Of a DNA stretch of 64,000 bases, positions 1-10,840 are shown piece by piece. Both the position numbers and the translations under genes were made by a program. Each line of letters opens with the position of its first letter. The stretch's first letter is position 1. Below the pieces are notes generated by a model. It saw only the letters and a program-made list of their open reading frames with translations. It did not search any database and was not told where the DNA came from. The stretch comes from Kingdonia uniflora (lineage: Eukaryota; Streptophyta; Magnoliopsida; Ranunculales; Circaeasteraceae), in contig JACGCM010001659.1 in assembly GCA_014058105.1 (NCBI GenBank), positions 4,092,001 through 4,156,000 of the forward strand. The letters are read 5' to 3'.

Positions 1-63
1 AATATAGGAAGTGGTGAAGTCTAGGAAGAGGATAAAAAGAGAAGGGTTGACTCTCCTCTTTAA

Positions 64-2700
64 TTGATTGGGGCGAAGGTCGCAGAGAATTTTTTGGGTG
101 AGGAAAATGAGTTGAGAGCTATAGAGGATAGGGCAAGGCGTGTAGTTTGCAATGGTGTTGAGGAGATGAGCATAGTGGTAAGGTTGATGATTTCAATATT
201 TGTTGAATTCTGTAGGGTGATTCGAGCTAAAATTGTGTTCGATTTGATTTTTTTTGTAGGCTACTCGTTTGATGAAGGGGATCTACCTCGGGATGGAGGA
301 GGAGAAATTTGAGATCGAGAAAGGGATGGAAGAGCTCGAAAAGAAGGTAGCTCGGTTGAAGTCCAATTTGGTTAGGGAGGGGAAACGATTGGAATCTGTG
401 ACGGCTGCGCAAGAGGTGGAGATCAGCGAGCTGACAAAAGAAGCGGGTAAGAATCTAGAGAAGGTGGTAATCCAACCTGATTGACTTGGGCATCACCTCC
501 TCATAATTGGGTACTCCTAAACTGATGTGAACGACATTATGGGGGGTACCTATGTTAAAGCGTAGGAGGATGAAGATGATGGGGCTGGAGTTGTAAGAGA
601 GTTGGATGAAGTTTCTCCCTACACTGCTCTAGAGATCCAAGGGGATGGCAATGTCAATCCAGAGAATGAGAATGAGAAGGTAGAGTGGAATTGTTGACTT
701 TATGGTTGTATGATTATGAGGGGTTTGAAAATTGTAATCATATGGAATATTATTTGTAGGATAAACTTCTGCAGATAATGTGATGATTGTAAACCTTGTT
801 TGTAGTAACTTAAGGATATGCACCTCAAAATTAAAGAATTAGAGACTGAGCATGCTAAGGATATGCACCTTAGCGTCCCCGTTGACTTCGCAAGCAGAGC
901 TATAGGTTAGAGAAGAACAATACATATTTGACTTGTATGCTGCATTACTTTGGAGCTATAAAGTAAAAATTAAAGTGTAAAGACAGACCAAAAATGTGCT
1001 AACAGTTTAGGGGCAATGGTACTCCACTGTGTATAGATAATATCAAAGTATTGAATAAGTTAGAGCATAGAGAATGTGTACCTTGAAATTGGAAGTGCAT
1101 GTTATTATCATCGAACTGGGTTCATACTTTGACTTTAAGTTTAGAAGTAGTTTCATACAGTAGATGTCAAAAAATAGAAATTTGATAGAAATAAGATTTA
1201 TGTATCATGACTGAATGTATTGGTTGAATGTCCTTGAATTGAACTTGATATATTGTATATGAGATGTAGGTTGAACTAGAGTCATCTCGCTTGAGCAAAG
1301 AAGAGACGCGCTAGTACAACCAAGAGTTTGCGGTAGAGTTTGATAGGATAAGAGAGGTAAGTGAAGATAGGGATGATCAACACGCAAATGTACATTTCAA
1401 GTTTGTTGATGCTACACAAACTGTTAATGACCTTACTCGAAAGATCGAGGAGAAGGATGCTGAAATTAGTTTGGGGCAAAAAGAGCTCATAGAGACGAAG
1501 AAAGAGACAACGAAGCTCAAAAGTCAGAATGATGCCTTGATTATATAAAGTAAGGAGGCGGGCATGGCTTGATATCGTATCTAGGTATTAAAAATGATAG
1601 AGAAAGAGTTACGCCATTCTATGGCAAGTCTGAAGGATCAAATGGTCAGTAAAACGAACGAACAATAACAGACTCGAGCTGATTTAGTGAGTACCAGGAG
1701 CGAACTGGGGTAATTGAGGAATAAAATGATTGAGAAAGATAGTGAGCTGAAGAGAGCTTGAGATGGCCTATCTAACTCTGAAATTGTGGTTGAGCAGTTG
1801 ACTGTAGCTTTGCCTGCTAAAGATATAGAGTTCCGGTTGGTACAAATAAAATGTGATAAGTTGAACGAGAGGGTGGCACAATTGAAGGCCGATTTGGCTC
1901 TGGCCAATTTGCATGTCAAAAATACCGTGGCTAAGAAGCGCTCGAAGAAGAATAAAGGTGATGCTAGGGTCTCCATTATTCAAGGGAATGTGGTTAGCCT
2001 ATCAGCTCGAATTAGAGAGCTGGAGGGAGATGTAGCTCATACTCAAGCTTATGTATAAAATGGAAATGAGCGGTTAAGGGAGTGCCAAAGTAAGTTGGAT
2101 GTTGCTCATATTAGGGAAAATGTGTTAGAGCGGCTGATTAGAGGTAAAGATGTCTTGATAAGGAAAAAAGATGAATTGTTAAAGAAATCTCTTGCCAGGG
2201 ATGGTGTAGACACAGAGCTTGAGGAACTCTGTGCTTAGGTGTATTATTGAGGACAAGGAACCAGGCTGAGTCAGATAAAGTAGATGAGAAGACGAGGGGG
2301 CATATAAATCTTATGTCCCACGTAGATAGTCGTATGGAATGGCATGAAGCACGGTACAAGAAGTTGTAAGAGTGCCTTCAGAAAGTGAGAGTAAATTTTT
2401 CCAAGTCAGTTATGCCCGATGTATCGTGTTCAGAAATGCTAATAACAGTTATTGCCTATTTCGTAGAGGAAGTGAGAAGACTTGAGTTAGAGGGGGATAC
2501 CTTGCATAACTATTTATTGGATAAATGTTACATTTGCAGAGCTGATGTAGATCGAGGAAACTATAAGAACTCCATGGAAACGGAGTTATGTTTTTAACCT
2601 TTTGAATTGGTAGAGTAAGGCAAGATTACTGTGGTGGCTCGAGCTCGAGATTTTGTGGCTGATTGTCCTCCTATTGTAGGGGAAAGCATAACAGACCTCC
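64..2700 (+). pseudogene. Coiled-coil antisense ORF of T1 (degraded)
   Basis: Several open pieces (269-484, about 1282-1560, 1786-2239, 2385-2597) read in different frames as charged, Leu/Lys/Glu-rich heptad protein, with stops between them. They run opposite to T1 gag-pol and lie beyond the T1 tandem array. The same position and orientation hold the long coiled-coil antisense gene of T3 (45243-50404). I infer that this is the distal coiled-coil part of the T1 extra ORF; its N-terminal part would lie left of the window. No catalytic motif is visible and the function is unknown. Confidence 0.6.
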
Positions 2701-2759
2701 CATCAACAGAAAATGATCCATTGTAGTGGCTGTATATAGGAACCTATAAAAGTATATGT

Positions 2760-3207
2760 TACAGACATATTGAGAGATAAAAGCTAGTTTGACCTTTGCT
2801 TTATCTTATGTCTAGTAGAGTTCTTTGATTGTAAACTAGTATCACTTTCATTTTAATCGCAGAATATATATAGAATACGATCAAAACTAGTTTTACCTTT
2901 GCTTTAATCGGTATAATATCGTAGCCATATTGAGAGAGGAAAGCTAGTTTTACCTTTGCTTTATCATATGTCTGGTAGAGTTCTTTAATTAAAAACTAGT
3001 ATTACCTTTTTTTTAATTGCAGAGTATGTATAGAGTTCGATCAAAGCTACTTTTACCTTTACTTTAATCGGTATAATGTCGCAGCCAATTGAGAGATACA
3101 AGCTAGTTTTACCTTTGCTTTATCTTATGTCCAATTGAGTTCTCTGATTGAAAACAAGTATCACCATCATTTTAATCGCAGAGTATGCATAGAGTGTAGT
3201 TTGAAAG
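2760..3207. repeat. T1 tandem array, unit about 160 bp (left part)
   Basis: About 2.7 copies of a ~160-bp unit start near 2766, 2926 and 3085. Each unit has two related halves sharing CTAGTTTTACCTTTGCTTTA, a spacer starting TTTTAATCGCAGAGTATG and a start like CCATATTGAGAGA. The array resumes at 6455, directly behind G1, so G1 inserted into it. It lies between T1 integrase and the antisense ORF, the hypervariable satellite-like zone of Tat elements. Confidence 0.8.
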
Positions 3208-3709
3208 TGATTTAGGAGGATCAGGAGTCATTTTGAGTCAAAGACCAATTTTATCTAAAGTCGTTCAAATGAGATATAGAGTCATTCGATCGACTCCCTA
3301 TTTCGTTCGAACGACCTTTTGTATACTCACTAGAAATTTGGCCCAGAGACAAATTTTGTTCGAACGAGTTGAGATTTTGTTCGAGCGACTTGTCAAGTTT
3401 ATAAGGTTTTAGACCAATTGGCGTAAAGTCGTTCGAATGACTCTGGCGGTGGTTTTATTTATGAGACGTGCTTTTGCCTTGAAATACGTTCTATTTAAAA
3501 TTTTGAGTTCCCTCTATATAAAGGGAACATAGGTTATTTCTTTTCTTATGTTAGATCTAGAAAGAGTTCAGAGGAAGAAGCCTAGGGTTTTGGAGTGATT
3601 CATTGTAATTACTTCATTTTTAAACAATTAAAGCTTCTATTTTTTCCAATCAATTGGTGTTCTTCGTACTTTTTAGCTAACTAGAGCTTCTCAATCGTAT
3701 TGAGGATTA
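3208..3709 (+). repeat. G1 5' LTR
   Basis: Starts TGATTTAGGAGGATC and matches 5954-6454 along its length with scattered substitutions. It contains several CGTTCGAACGA-type palindromes in its first half (about 3265-3440) and a TATA-like TATATAAAG at about 3515, which would place the promoter in this LTR. Confidence 0.85.
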
Positions 3710-3711
3710 AG

Positions 3712-3720
3712 TGGTATCAG
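3712..3720 (+). other. G1 primer binding site
   Basis: TGGTATCAG starts two bases after the 5' LTR. This is the usual plant initiator-Met tRNA primer site; only the first nine bases match the typical TGGTATCAGAGC. Confidence 0.7.
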
Positions 3721-3895
3721 TTTTCCAGTTACGATCTTCGGGGGTTGATTGTGGTTTATGATCTCTACACGCGATCGTCTCAATCAAATGAAGGAGAAGC
3801 TAGTGAGTCCGTTGAAGATTCATTGCAAACCTAATTTAAAGAAGAATGACGATTTAGCGATGGGCAATTCCGACGATTGACTCACAACTTTAGAA

Positions 3896-4880
3896 ATGAC
3901 AGTTTCTACCCTAACTTATACTATATGGGAGTTAGTTAAACAGTTGCATCTCATGAACCTCGCGATGGCTTCCACTTCGGCCACACGGCGAGGTCGTTCT
4001 CAATGGCGAGGTCGCTCGAGGATGAAAGGGGTTATGGAGGTGGATGGAGACGACAATTTTACGGAGATCGACAGTGATTCTGGTAAGGCCAAATCCGACA
4101 AGGAGTGATCGAGTATTGGTTACTCATTGAATCCTATTCGTAATCATCGTAACAATTTTAAGATTAAAATTCCAGTATTCGACGGTTCGATCGATGCTGA
4201 GAAGTTGGATAATTGCTTAGATAGGTTAAAAACTTATTTTTTTGTTTTTGAATACTCCAATGCTCAGCAAATATGTTTTGCTACGCTGAAATTCGTAAGT
4301 CATGCATTCATGTGGTAGAAATCTTATCGGAAACGCCACGATATAGGATATTTAGGTTGCAAAGAATTCAAGGTATTAGTGTATAAACAGTTTTATCCAA
4401 TTGGGTATGAGCAAGAGAGATGGTATATATGGCACAATATACGCCAAAATTTTGAACAATCCGTACAGGTGTACACTACAGCGTTTCATAACCAGGCTTT
4501 GGTTTTGGAGATTGATGTGGACAAGTATGAGGTATTCATGAAGTACATGGGGGGGGGGGGGGGGTTGTCGGAGTCCATTCGAAAAGAGTTAAAGCTCTTT
4601 ACTTTGGCCAATATCGCGGAGGTTACCGTGAAGGAAATTACTATTGAAGTCAAGTACTTGAAGAGTGACAAAGAAGACAACAAGATCAAGTCGGGGTGTA
4701 AGTCTAGTTAGAAAAACGAGTATAAGGGAGAGGCCAAAGGAGAGGGGTCTTCGTTCAAAGAATATTATTGTAATCATTGTAAGGCGAGTAGGAATATTTT
4801 TGATTATTGTTGGAAACTTCACCCGGAGCTTAGGCTGAAGGAGGAGAAGAGCAAGAAAGAGAGATATGCACTAGCCACAG
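3896..4880 (+). pseudogene. G1 gag remnant with damaged zinc knuckle
   Basis: Three open pieces (3896-4108, 4127-4318, 4379-4711) read as an Arg-rich leader, a capsid-like part (FDGSIDAEKLDNCLDRLKTY and onward) and a Lys-rich tail. A CX2CX4HX4C knuckle at about 4769-4810 has Asn instead of the His. Stops separate the pieces. A run of 16 G at 4549-4564 lies in the coding part and gives an unlikely poly-Gly tract, so the frame there may be a sequencing or slippage artefact. Confidence 0.7.
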
Positions 4881-4949
4881 AGGTTGTTGACCTTCTGAAT
4901 ATAGATAAACCGATTCCTAAGCTTACACTTATGTTTTAGCAAACTTTGG

Positions 4950-5540
4950 ATGCCGAGGGGGAGAGTCGGCAAGATATTTTTCATGTCAGTATTCAGGTGA
5001 AGCAGAGTTTAGTTGAGGCCATTGTGGATCCGGGTAGTCAGGTAAAAGCAGAGTTTAGCAGAGTTAACGACTATAGCTCATCCTAAGCCGTACGGTTTGG
5101 GGTGGATTAAGAAAGATGCGGATTTGATGATCATGAAGTAGTGTACTTTCAAGTTTGCGATTTCTGTGAAGTTTATTGACGAGGTGACGTGTGAGGTGGT
5201 TCCTTTGGATGTGTGTCAGGTCATCTTGGGTAGCCCTTATCTTTGGGGCCGAGATGCGATTCATTACCGTAGAGCTCACAAGTATCGTCCTGTGAAGAAG
5301 AGAAAGGAGTTCCATATCAATGCTTGTAAGGAGCACGTCACTACGCCAAATTTAGTAACAACAACTCAGGTGAAGCGATTTGTTAATGCAAGCGGAAAGT
5401 TTGTGTTATTGGAGCGACCGGTTCAAGAGGGTACGTCGGCTAGCATGTTGTCTCTAATGACAATGTTTTTTAAGCAACAAACTGACTTGGGGAGGTTGCA
5501 AGAGGAGGTTGTGGTACATACTGATCATAAACTGTTCTAG
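4950..5540 (+). pseudogene. G1 aspartic protease and linker
   Basis: About 5020-5040 reads VEAIVDPGSQ, the retropepsin active-site loop with DTG altered to DPG. Frame 5166-5540 continues with a conserved downstream segment of plant gypsy proteases (VVPLDVCQVILGSPYLWGRD), a Lys-rich linker and, at its end, an RNase H-like VHTDHK. The sequence between protease and RNase H that should hold RT is absent. Confidence 0.65.
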
Positions 5541-5930
5541 TTTTTTGTTACATAGTCCAAGCTACAGCAAGCTTGCCGGATGAAGGAGATATTGTATCTC
5601 TAACAATTTCCCTTGATTATGCAGTATAAGAAGGGAGTGGATAACAAAATGGCTGATAGGTTATCTCGACCCCTATTACCAACTACTTTTGCTATGTTGG
5701 TTTCTATGCAGATACAACCTTTTGTTACGTCAGGATATGTTGCAGGATATGATGATCCTAAGGGGGGTAGTGTGTTTCGCCGAAAGTTTCCGCCAGACAA
5801 GATATGTGGTAATATTGTGTCATTCCAGGTTGGGAAAAAGGGTCAACTACCTAGTAACTCGAAGTGGTACAGAAGGGTAATGAGCAATGCCACATTCCTA
5901 CCTTTCCAGTTCTAGCTTGAGCAGAAGCTC
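5505..5930 (+). pseudogene. G1 RNase H tail and polyprotein C-terminus
   Basis: VVVHTDHK, then QYKKGVDNKMADRLSRP at about 5620-5670, is the typical end of gypsy RNase H (the GxxNxxADxLSR motif). About 5905-5945 gives LEQKLKAPKGG, typical of polyprotein C-termini just before the purine tract. No HHCC or DDE integrase core lies between, so integrase is deleted. Confidence 0.65.
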
Positions 5931-5939
5931 AAGGCTCCT

Positions 5940-5950
5940 AAAGGGGGGAG
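5940..5950 (+). other. G1 polypurine tract
   Basis: AAAGGGGGGAG lies three bases upstream of the 3' LTR start, the expected place for the plus-strand primer. Confidence 0.75.
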
Positions 5951-5953
5951 CCA

Positions 5954-6454
5954 TGATCCAGGAGGATCCAGAGACATTTTGAGTCGAAGACCAATTTTAT
6001 CTAAAGTTGTTCGAACGAGATATAGAGTCGTCCGAACAACCTTTTGTATACTCACAGGGAATTTGGCCCAGAGAAAAATTTTGTTCGAACGAGTTTAGAT
6101 TTCGTTCGAAAGATATGTCAAGTTTTTAGGGTTTTATACCAATTGGCGTAAATTCGTTTGAATAAATCCCTATTTCGCTCGAACGACTCTGGCGGTGGTT
6201 TTATTTATGAGGCGTACTTTTTCCTCGAGATGCGTTCTATTTGTAATTTCAAGTTCTCTCTATATAAAGGAGACTTTGGTTATTTCTTTTCTTATGCTAG
6301 ATCATAAAAAGTTTAGAGGAAGAAGCCCAGGGTTTTGGAGTGATTCATTGTAATTACTTCATTTTTAACCAATTAAAGCTTTTATTTTTCCCAATCAATT
6401 GGTGTTCTTCGTACTTTTCAGCTAACTAGAGCTTCTCAATCGTATTGTGGATTA
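5954..6454 (+). repeat. G1 3' LTR
   Basis: Starts TGATCCAGGAGGATCC and ends at GGATTA, after which the T1 array resumes. It matches the 5' LTR, with TATATAAAGG at 6261. Differences from the 5' copy are visible every few tens of bases, so the insertion is not recent. Confidence 0.85.
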
Positions 6455-6690
6455 GAAATCTAGTTTTACCTTTGCTTTAACCAGAATAAAGGTTGATTGA
6501 AAGCTAGTATTATCTTCACTTTAATCTATGTATTGTCTACGTAAGTAGAGAGCAATGTGGGAAAAAACTTGGAAGTTTTTATTAAATAGAATTGAATGTA
6601 CATTGGATGAAGATGAAATCTCACTTCTGGAAATAGAATGAACGAGAATATTAAATTGGAGTAGTGAGGGACTTAACAATAGTATCGTTT
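6455..6690. repeat. T1 array continuation and spacer
   Basis: 6455-6540 is a further partial unit of the array at 2760-3207. 6541-6690 is AT-rich spacer next to the T1 integrase C-terminus, and no gene is seen in it. Confidence 0.7.
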
Positions 6691-7770
6691 TAGTCACCTA
6701 GTATTCCATGGAATTGGTATTCGAATCCCTTGCTCTGTTAAGAGGTAATACGATCCTAGGCCAGAGTGACCAATGATTAAGAATGGGCCCTCCCAATTTT
6801 CTGCCAGTTTCTCAGCATGTGCCACCTTTATGTGCCGAGGGATTTCTTTGAGGACGAGATCGTCGATTTGGAAAGTACAACTTCTGACTCCTCTATTGTA
6901 CGTACTGGCCAGCATATGGTGATATCGACCTAGGTTGGCGATTGCACGTTCCCTAGTTTCATCAATCCATTTTATATTACAAGGCAATTCAAACTCATTT
7001 TCTTCATCGGTAAGCTCGTAATCTTTGACTGGATGGTGGTATTTTGTTGGAATGGCGGCTTTTGTGCCATAGGTGAGGAGGAATGGGGCACAGCCGGTTG
7101 ATTAATGTGGAGTGGTACGGTATGCCCATAAGACATGAGGAAGCTCTCATATCCCGTTTCCTTTTTTTTCTGTGTGTGAAGCCTTTTTTTTAGCCCATCC
7201 ATGATGGTTTTGTTGGTGATTTCGGCTTGGCCATTCCCTTAAGGGTAGTAGGGATTGGATGGTGACTGGATGATGTTGTGTTTGTTGAGGAAAGCTATGA
7301 CTTTTTATCTAACGAGTTATGGTTCATTATCGATACAAATCAGATGGGGGCATCCAAACTGAGTGATGATGTGTTCCCAGATAAAAGAGATGACCACTTC
7401 TTCTCTAGTTTGAAAGAGTGGAATTGCTTAGGCCCATTTTCTAAAATAATTTGTAGTTACGAGTAGGTATCATCGGTTACCTAGAGTATTAGGAAATTGC
7501 CCAACAAGATCGAGCGCTCACCACTTGAATGGCCAGAACACTTTGCTTGCATGTAGTTCGAGAACAGGGCGTAGATCATATGTTAATGTTGCTAACATGT
7601 ATCGCATTTGTAGGAGTACTCTTCTGCTTGTTTGTGCATACCTGGCCATAATATTCTTTGTGTAATTTCTCTATTAGCGAGTGATCGACCTACGGCATGG
7701 GAGCCACAAGTCCCTTCATGTAAATCTCTAAGCTTTCCTTCTGCTTTCTTCCCGGAAAGGTACTTGAGGT
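6691..7770 (-). pseudogene. T1 integrase
   Basis: In order on the minus strand: an HHCC zinc region (HEGTCGSH ... CDTC, about 7720-7590), the DDE core with CIDNEP around 7330 and GNGQAEITNKT around 7225, and the C-terminal domain at 6694-6987, ending GLGSYYLLTEQG and a proline-rich WNT tail. The second Asp and the Glu of the DDE triad are present. Stops follow IDNEP and precede GNGQ, and a frame change lies near 6980. It joins donor DNA to the target in an active element; this copy cannot be translated whole. Confidence 0.8.
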
Positions 7771-8007
7771 AAGGCCACGCAATTGAACGATGATATAGAA
7801 AACCGTTTTGATTAGTGTATCACTTTGAGCTTTTGATCAACTATCGGTGATCTTTTGGAACTGATGGAAGGGGTCTTTGTATTTGTTGGTGGCGTCAAAG
7901 TAGGCAAGGAAGGGCTTTCGCCAATTGCCGTCCTCCTCTTTATTACCCCCAGTGTTGATCGTGTATACAAAATGATGATTAATAATGTGGGTTGATATCA
8001 CTTCAAT
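7771..8007 (-). pseudogene. T1 linker between RNase H and integrase
   Basis: Frame-broken sequence at the position of the Tat linker between the second RNase H and integrase. No catalytic motif is visible. Confidence 0.4.
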
Positions 8008-8615
8008 CTAGAGATGTCTAGCTTCTGTTCCTAAGACCCTGGCAAGATAAGCCAAGAAGTCAGCGTGTCTATTTTCCCCTCGAGGAAGATAATCGAGAGT
8101 TGCTTTCACAAACTTGCTCCTCCTAACTGCAACGAGGGCTACATATTCGATCATCTTGGCATTCTTCTTGTATTGTTTGGAGTAATGGTGGACGATGAGT
8201 AGAGAATCGGTGTAAACTGAAAGTTCTGGAACACCAAGCTCGAGAGCAAGGTTGAGTCCATAAATAAGAGCTTTATATTCGGTGATATTGTTGGAGGCTT
8301 CAAAATCAAAGCGGATTAATTTCTCGATTCCGTCGTTGGAAGGGGTAATCAATACGATTCCAATTCCTAACCCAGCGGGTCCTACTGAACCATCTGTAAG
8401 AAATTTTTACCCTTTCCTAGTAACCCATTCAACTTGCTCGTCAAATGCTTTGGGGGGTGGATCTTTTGTAATTTCTTATGTAAGGTCTGGATTGTGTTTT
8501 TCCCACTCGGGATCTTCCACTGGAAAATTTGCTAGAAAATTGACAACGGCCTGAACCATTTTTGAATATCGTTGCTTGAACTTGATGTTATGTTCTCTCA
8601 AACTGGTTGACCATT
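8008..8615 (-). pseudogene. T1 second (archaeal-type) RNase H
   Basis: The frame carries DGSVGPAGLGIGIVLI (first catalytic Asp), NNITEYKAL (Glu), YTDSLL (Asp) and HADFLAYL at its end. This second RNase H, behind the ordinary one, is a hallmark of Tat-lineage elements. Upstream, WSTSLREHNIKF ... FLANFPVEDPEW is the tail of the first RNase H. A stop stands where T3 has Trp, just before FLTDGS. At about 8620 the frame joins leader/gag-start sequence of another element. Confidence 0.8.
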
Positions 8616-8619
8616 ATTT

Positions 8620-9380
8620 TTTTGTTTCGGCGTTGAGATTCGCCCGTAGTTCTATAGGCTGTTCCAGCTCAATTGAAAGATTGAGCTGGATTCTGGTTGC
8701 TGGTCATCTGGAAGTGACCATGATTGGAGATTGAAAGTAGAGTGAATAGATACCTTAGGATATTATGGAAATGTCTTCTTACCCACAGATGGCGCCAAAT
8801 TTAATGGCCTAATTCCGTAAGCTAGAAATGGCTCAGAATTAGCTCTTATACCAATATACCTGTGACAAAAACTAATATAAAGTAAGAAATTACATAGGCG
8901 ATTTAGCATGGAAAACCTTTTAATAGGTAAAAAACCATGTCCTCAGGTTGAGGGTTTTTGTAACAATAACTTTTATTGCTTGAGGCTGATATGTTATTAC
9001 AAGTGATCTGTTGAACTAGAAATACTTGATCTTGTAAAAAAGAAATTTGGTGTTTAAGAATATAAAAATCTAGTTTTCTTGGTGGTTTCTCGTATATTTT
9101 TCTGGGTTTTATATATTATGGAACCTTTTCTTTATATAAGCTTTACCCGGGGCTCATTATCGCGCTGATGCACGTTCTCCGAATAATGAGGAAAGTGGTG
9201 GTTGACTGAGCAACTGTTTAGTTTGTGAGAGACATTGTCTTTGATTTGTTCGTGTTTTTCTGTTGTGCTTGATCCATATTCTTCATCAGTTCGTGGGCTA
9301 GGTGGTACTGTTTTATGTCACATGTAAAATGCGTGAGTTTGATATGGAAGTAGTTCAAATAGGATTAGGCCGAAGCCACA
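8620..9380 (-). mobile_element. Foreign Tat LTR plus leader inside T1 pol
   Basis: Minus-strand LTR from 9380 (TGTGGCTTCGG) to 8800, a TTTGGCGCCATCTGTGGG primer-type site at about 8781-8799, and a leader with a gag start (MVTSR...) to about 8620. It is of the same family as T4 at 63277-64000, which has the same LTR end, primer region and gag start on the plus strand. T1 RT breaks exactly at 9381, inside the CQFG motif, and the leader runs straight into RNase H. This looks like an insertion followed by a deletion, or a recombinant. Confidence 0.7.
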
Positions 9381-10146
9381 CCAAACTGGCATTTTTCAGG
9401 ATTCAACTTCATGCGGTATGTTTGAAGGATGCCGATGATGGTTTGAAGATTGCTGCAATGATCCTCCAATTTCAGGTTTTTGCAGATCATATTATCAATG
9501 TATACTTCCATGATTTTACGCAAATGATCTTTGAACATTCTTGTGACGAGTCGCTGGTATGTTGCTCTTGCATTTTTTAAACCAAATGGCATAACTGTGT
9601 AACAGTAGAGTTCCCTCTCTGTGACAAATGTAGTTTTTTTCTTGATTTTCTTCGGTAACAGGGACTTGATTATATCCGGAAGCTGTGTCCATCTTAAATA
9701 GAGGTTCGTTTCCCACTACGGAGTCGAGGAGGTGTAAAATAAGTGGAAGTAGAAAGTTATCTTTGGGTGTAAATTTATTTGGCTCAGTAAAGTCCATGCA
9801 AACTTTAATTTTTGCCATTCTTTTTCGGGACTGCCAAGATGTTAAGGATCTATTTTAGATATTTGGCTTCTTGAATGAATTCAACACGAAGTAACTTGTC
9901 AATGTTATCGTTACCCGCCTCTCAGAGTCTGGGGGCTAGGTTACAACTCATCTTTACTGCAGCCTTTCCATCTGATACAAGGTTGAGTTTATGATAGGCG
10001 ACAGAAGGATTGATTCCTGGCATCTCTTGAAAAGACCAAACAAAGATGTTAACATTTTTCTTTAAGAACTGAATGAGGGTTGCTCGCTCTTCTGATGATA
10101 GCTTAGTCGCAATAAACATGTTTCTCCCTGAACCATCGAGCTCCAC
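9381..10146 (-). pseudogene. T1 reverse transcriptase
   Basis: Pieces 9922-10146, 9516-9818 and 9381-9592 cover the pre-RT segment, fingers (KVCMDFTEPNKFTPKDNFLLP), palm (MDTASGYNQ, MPFGLKNARATYQRL) and the active-site strand. The active site reads YIDNM, with the second catalytic Asp changed to Asn. A TGA at 9922-9924 is at the same codon as in T2 and T3. The domain stops abruptly at CQFG, where the foreign LTR begins. Confidence 0.8.
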
Positions 10147-10317
10147 AGACTCAATTACTTCAGTGTCATGATGCTCGAACGTCGGAGGTCACTCTTTCTA
10201 TAATTACTATGCTTTCAAGAGTTTTGATGCATGAGAGTTAGTGGCGGTATTCTCGCACATACGTACTATAACATGACTTCTCTTGATTTCCTAAACACCA
10301 TGATTTGTTAGAAAATG

Positions 10318-10840
10318 TTAGGATAGGTGATATGTTGATGGTACTGCTTTTATGGAATGAAGCCAATTTTTCCATAAGATTCCCAAGTATATGGATTCAA
10401 CATCAATGGCAATGAATTTGACGAAGGTGGTCTCCGATCCAGTTTGAATGAGCAACATGATCTCTCCCAAGGCGGATTCTTTGGAATCGTTAAATTTTGT
10501 AATAGTTTCTATTGAGGATTTGACCGAATTTTTAAGGCCTAGAATGTTAACCGCTCTTTTAAACAGTACATCGACTACACTTCCAGTATCGACCATGAGT
10601 GTGTATTAATAGTCCTGTCCTACTTTGAGCATTATCACTAATGGAGCTAGATAGAAGTTTGGCGATGTCATCATGCAACATGACATTATTCTATCATCTT
10701 TCTTGCGCTTCTTGTATTTCTTAATTTCGATCATGTAAATATGTCGTGCTTGACCGTGGCCGTGCTGTTGTTCTCCTTCCTTTCTTTTTATTTCTTCTTT
10801 GAGAAGTTTTGGAACATCGAGCACATATTCGTGAAGTCTT
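10318..10840 (-). pseudogene. T1 aspartic protease
   Basis: MVDTGSVVDVLF near 10596 is the retropepsin active-site loop with DTG intact. About 55 residues later AIDVESIYLGILWKNWLH matches the flap and C-terminal region of the T2 and T3 proteases (YLGIMGRPWLH type). The preceding segment (APLVIMLKVGQDY) corresponds to T3 DALVIMLKMKN. A stop precedes the catalytic loop. Confidence 0.75.

Larger units (their letters stand above)
3208..6454 (+). mobile_element. G1: internally deleted Ty3/gypsy element
   Basis: Two similar ~500-bp direct repeats (3208-3709 and 5954-6454) flank a 2.2-kb interior with a tRNA-Met-type primer site, gag, protease, an RNase H end and a purine tract. Flanking pentamers gaaag (3203-3207) and gaaat (6455-6459) look like a one-mismatch target duplication, and the T1 array continues on both sides. 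The RT core and integrase are missing: the frame passes from the protease linker to the RNase H tail and then to the final residues of the polyprotein. It is therefore a deletion derivative of a gypsy element unlike the Tat copies here. Confidence 0.85.
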
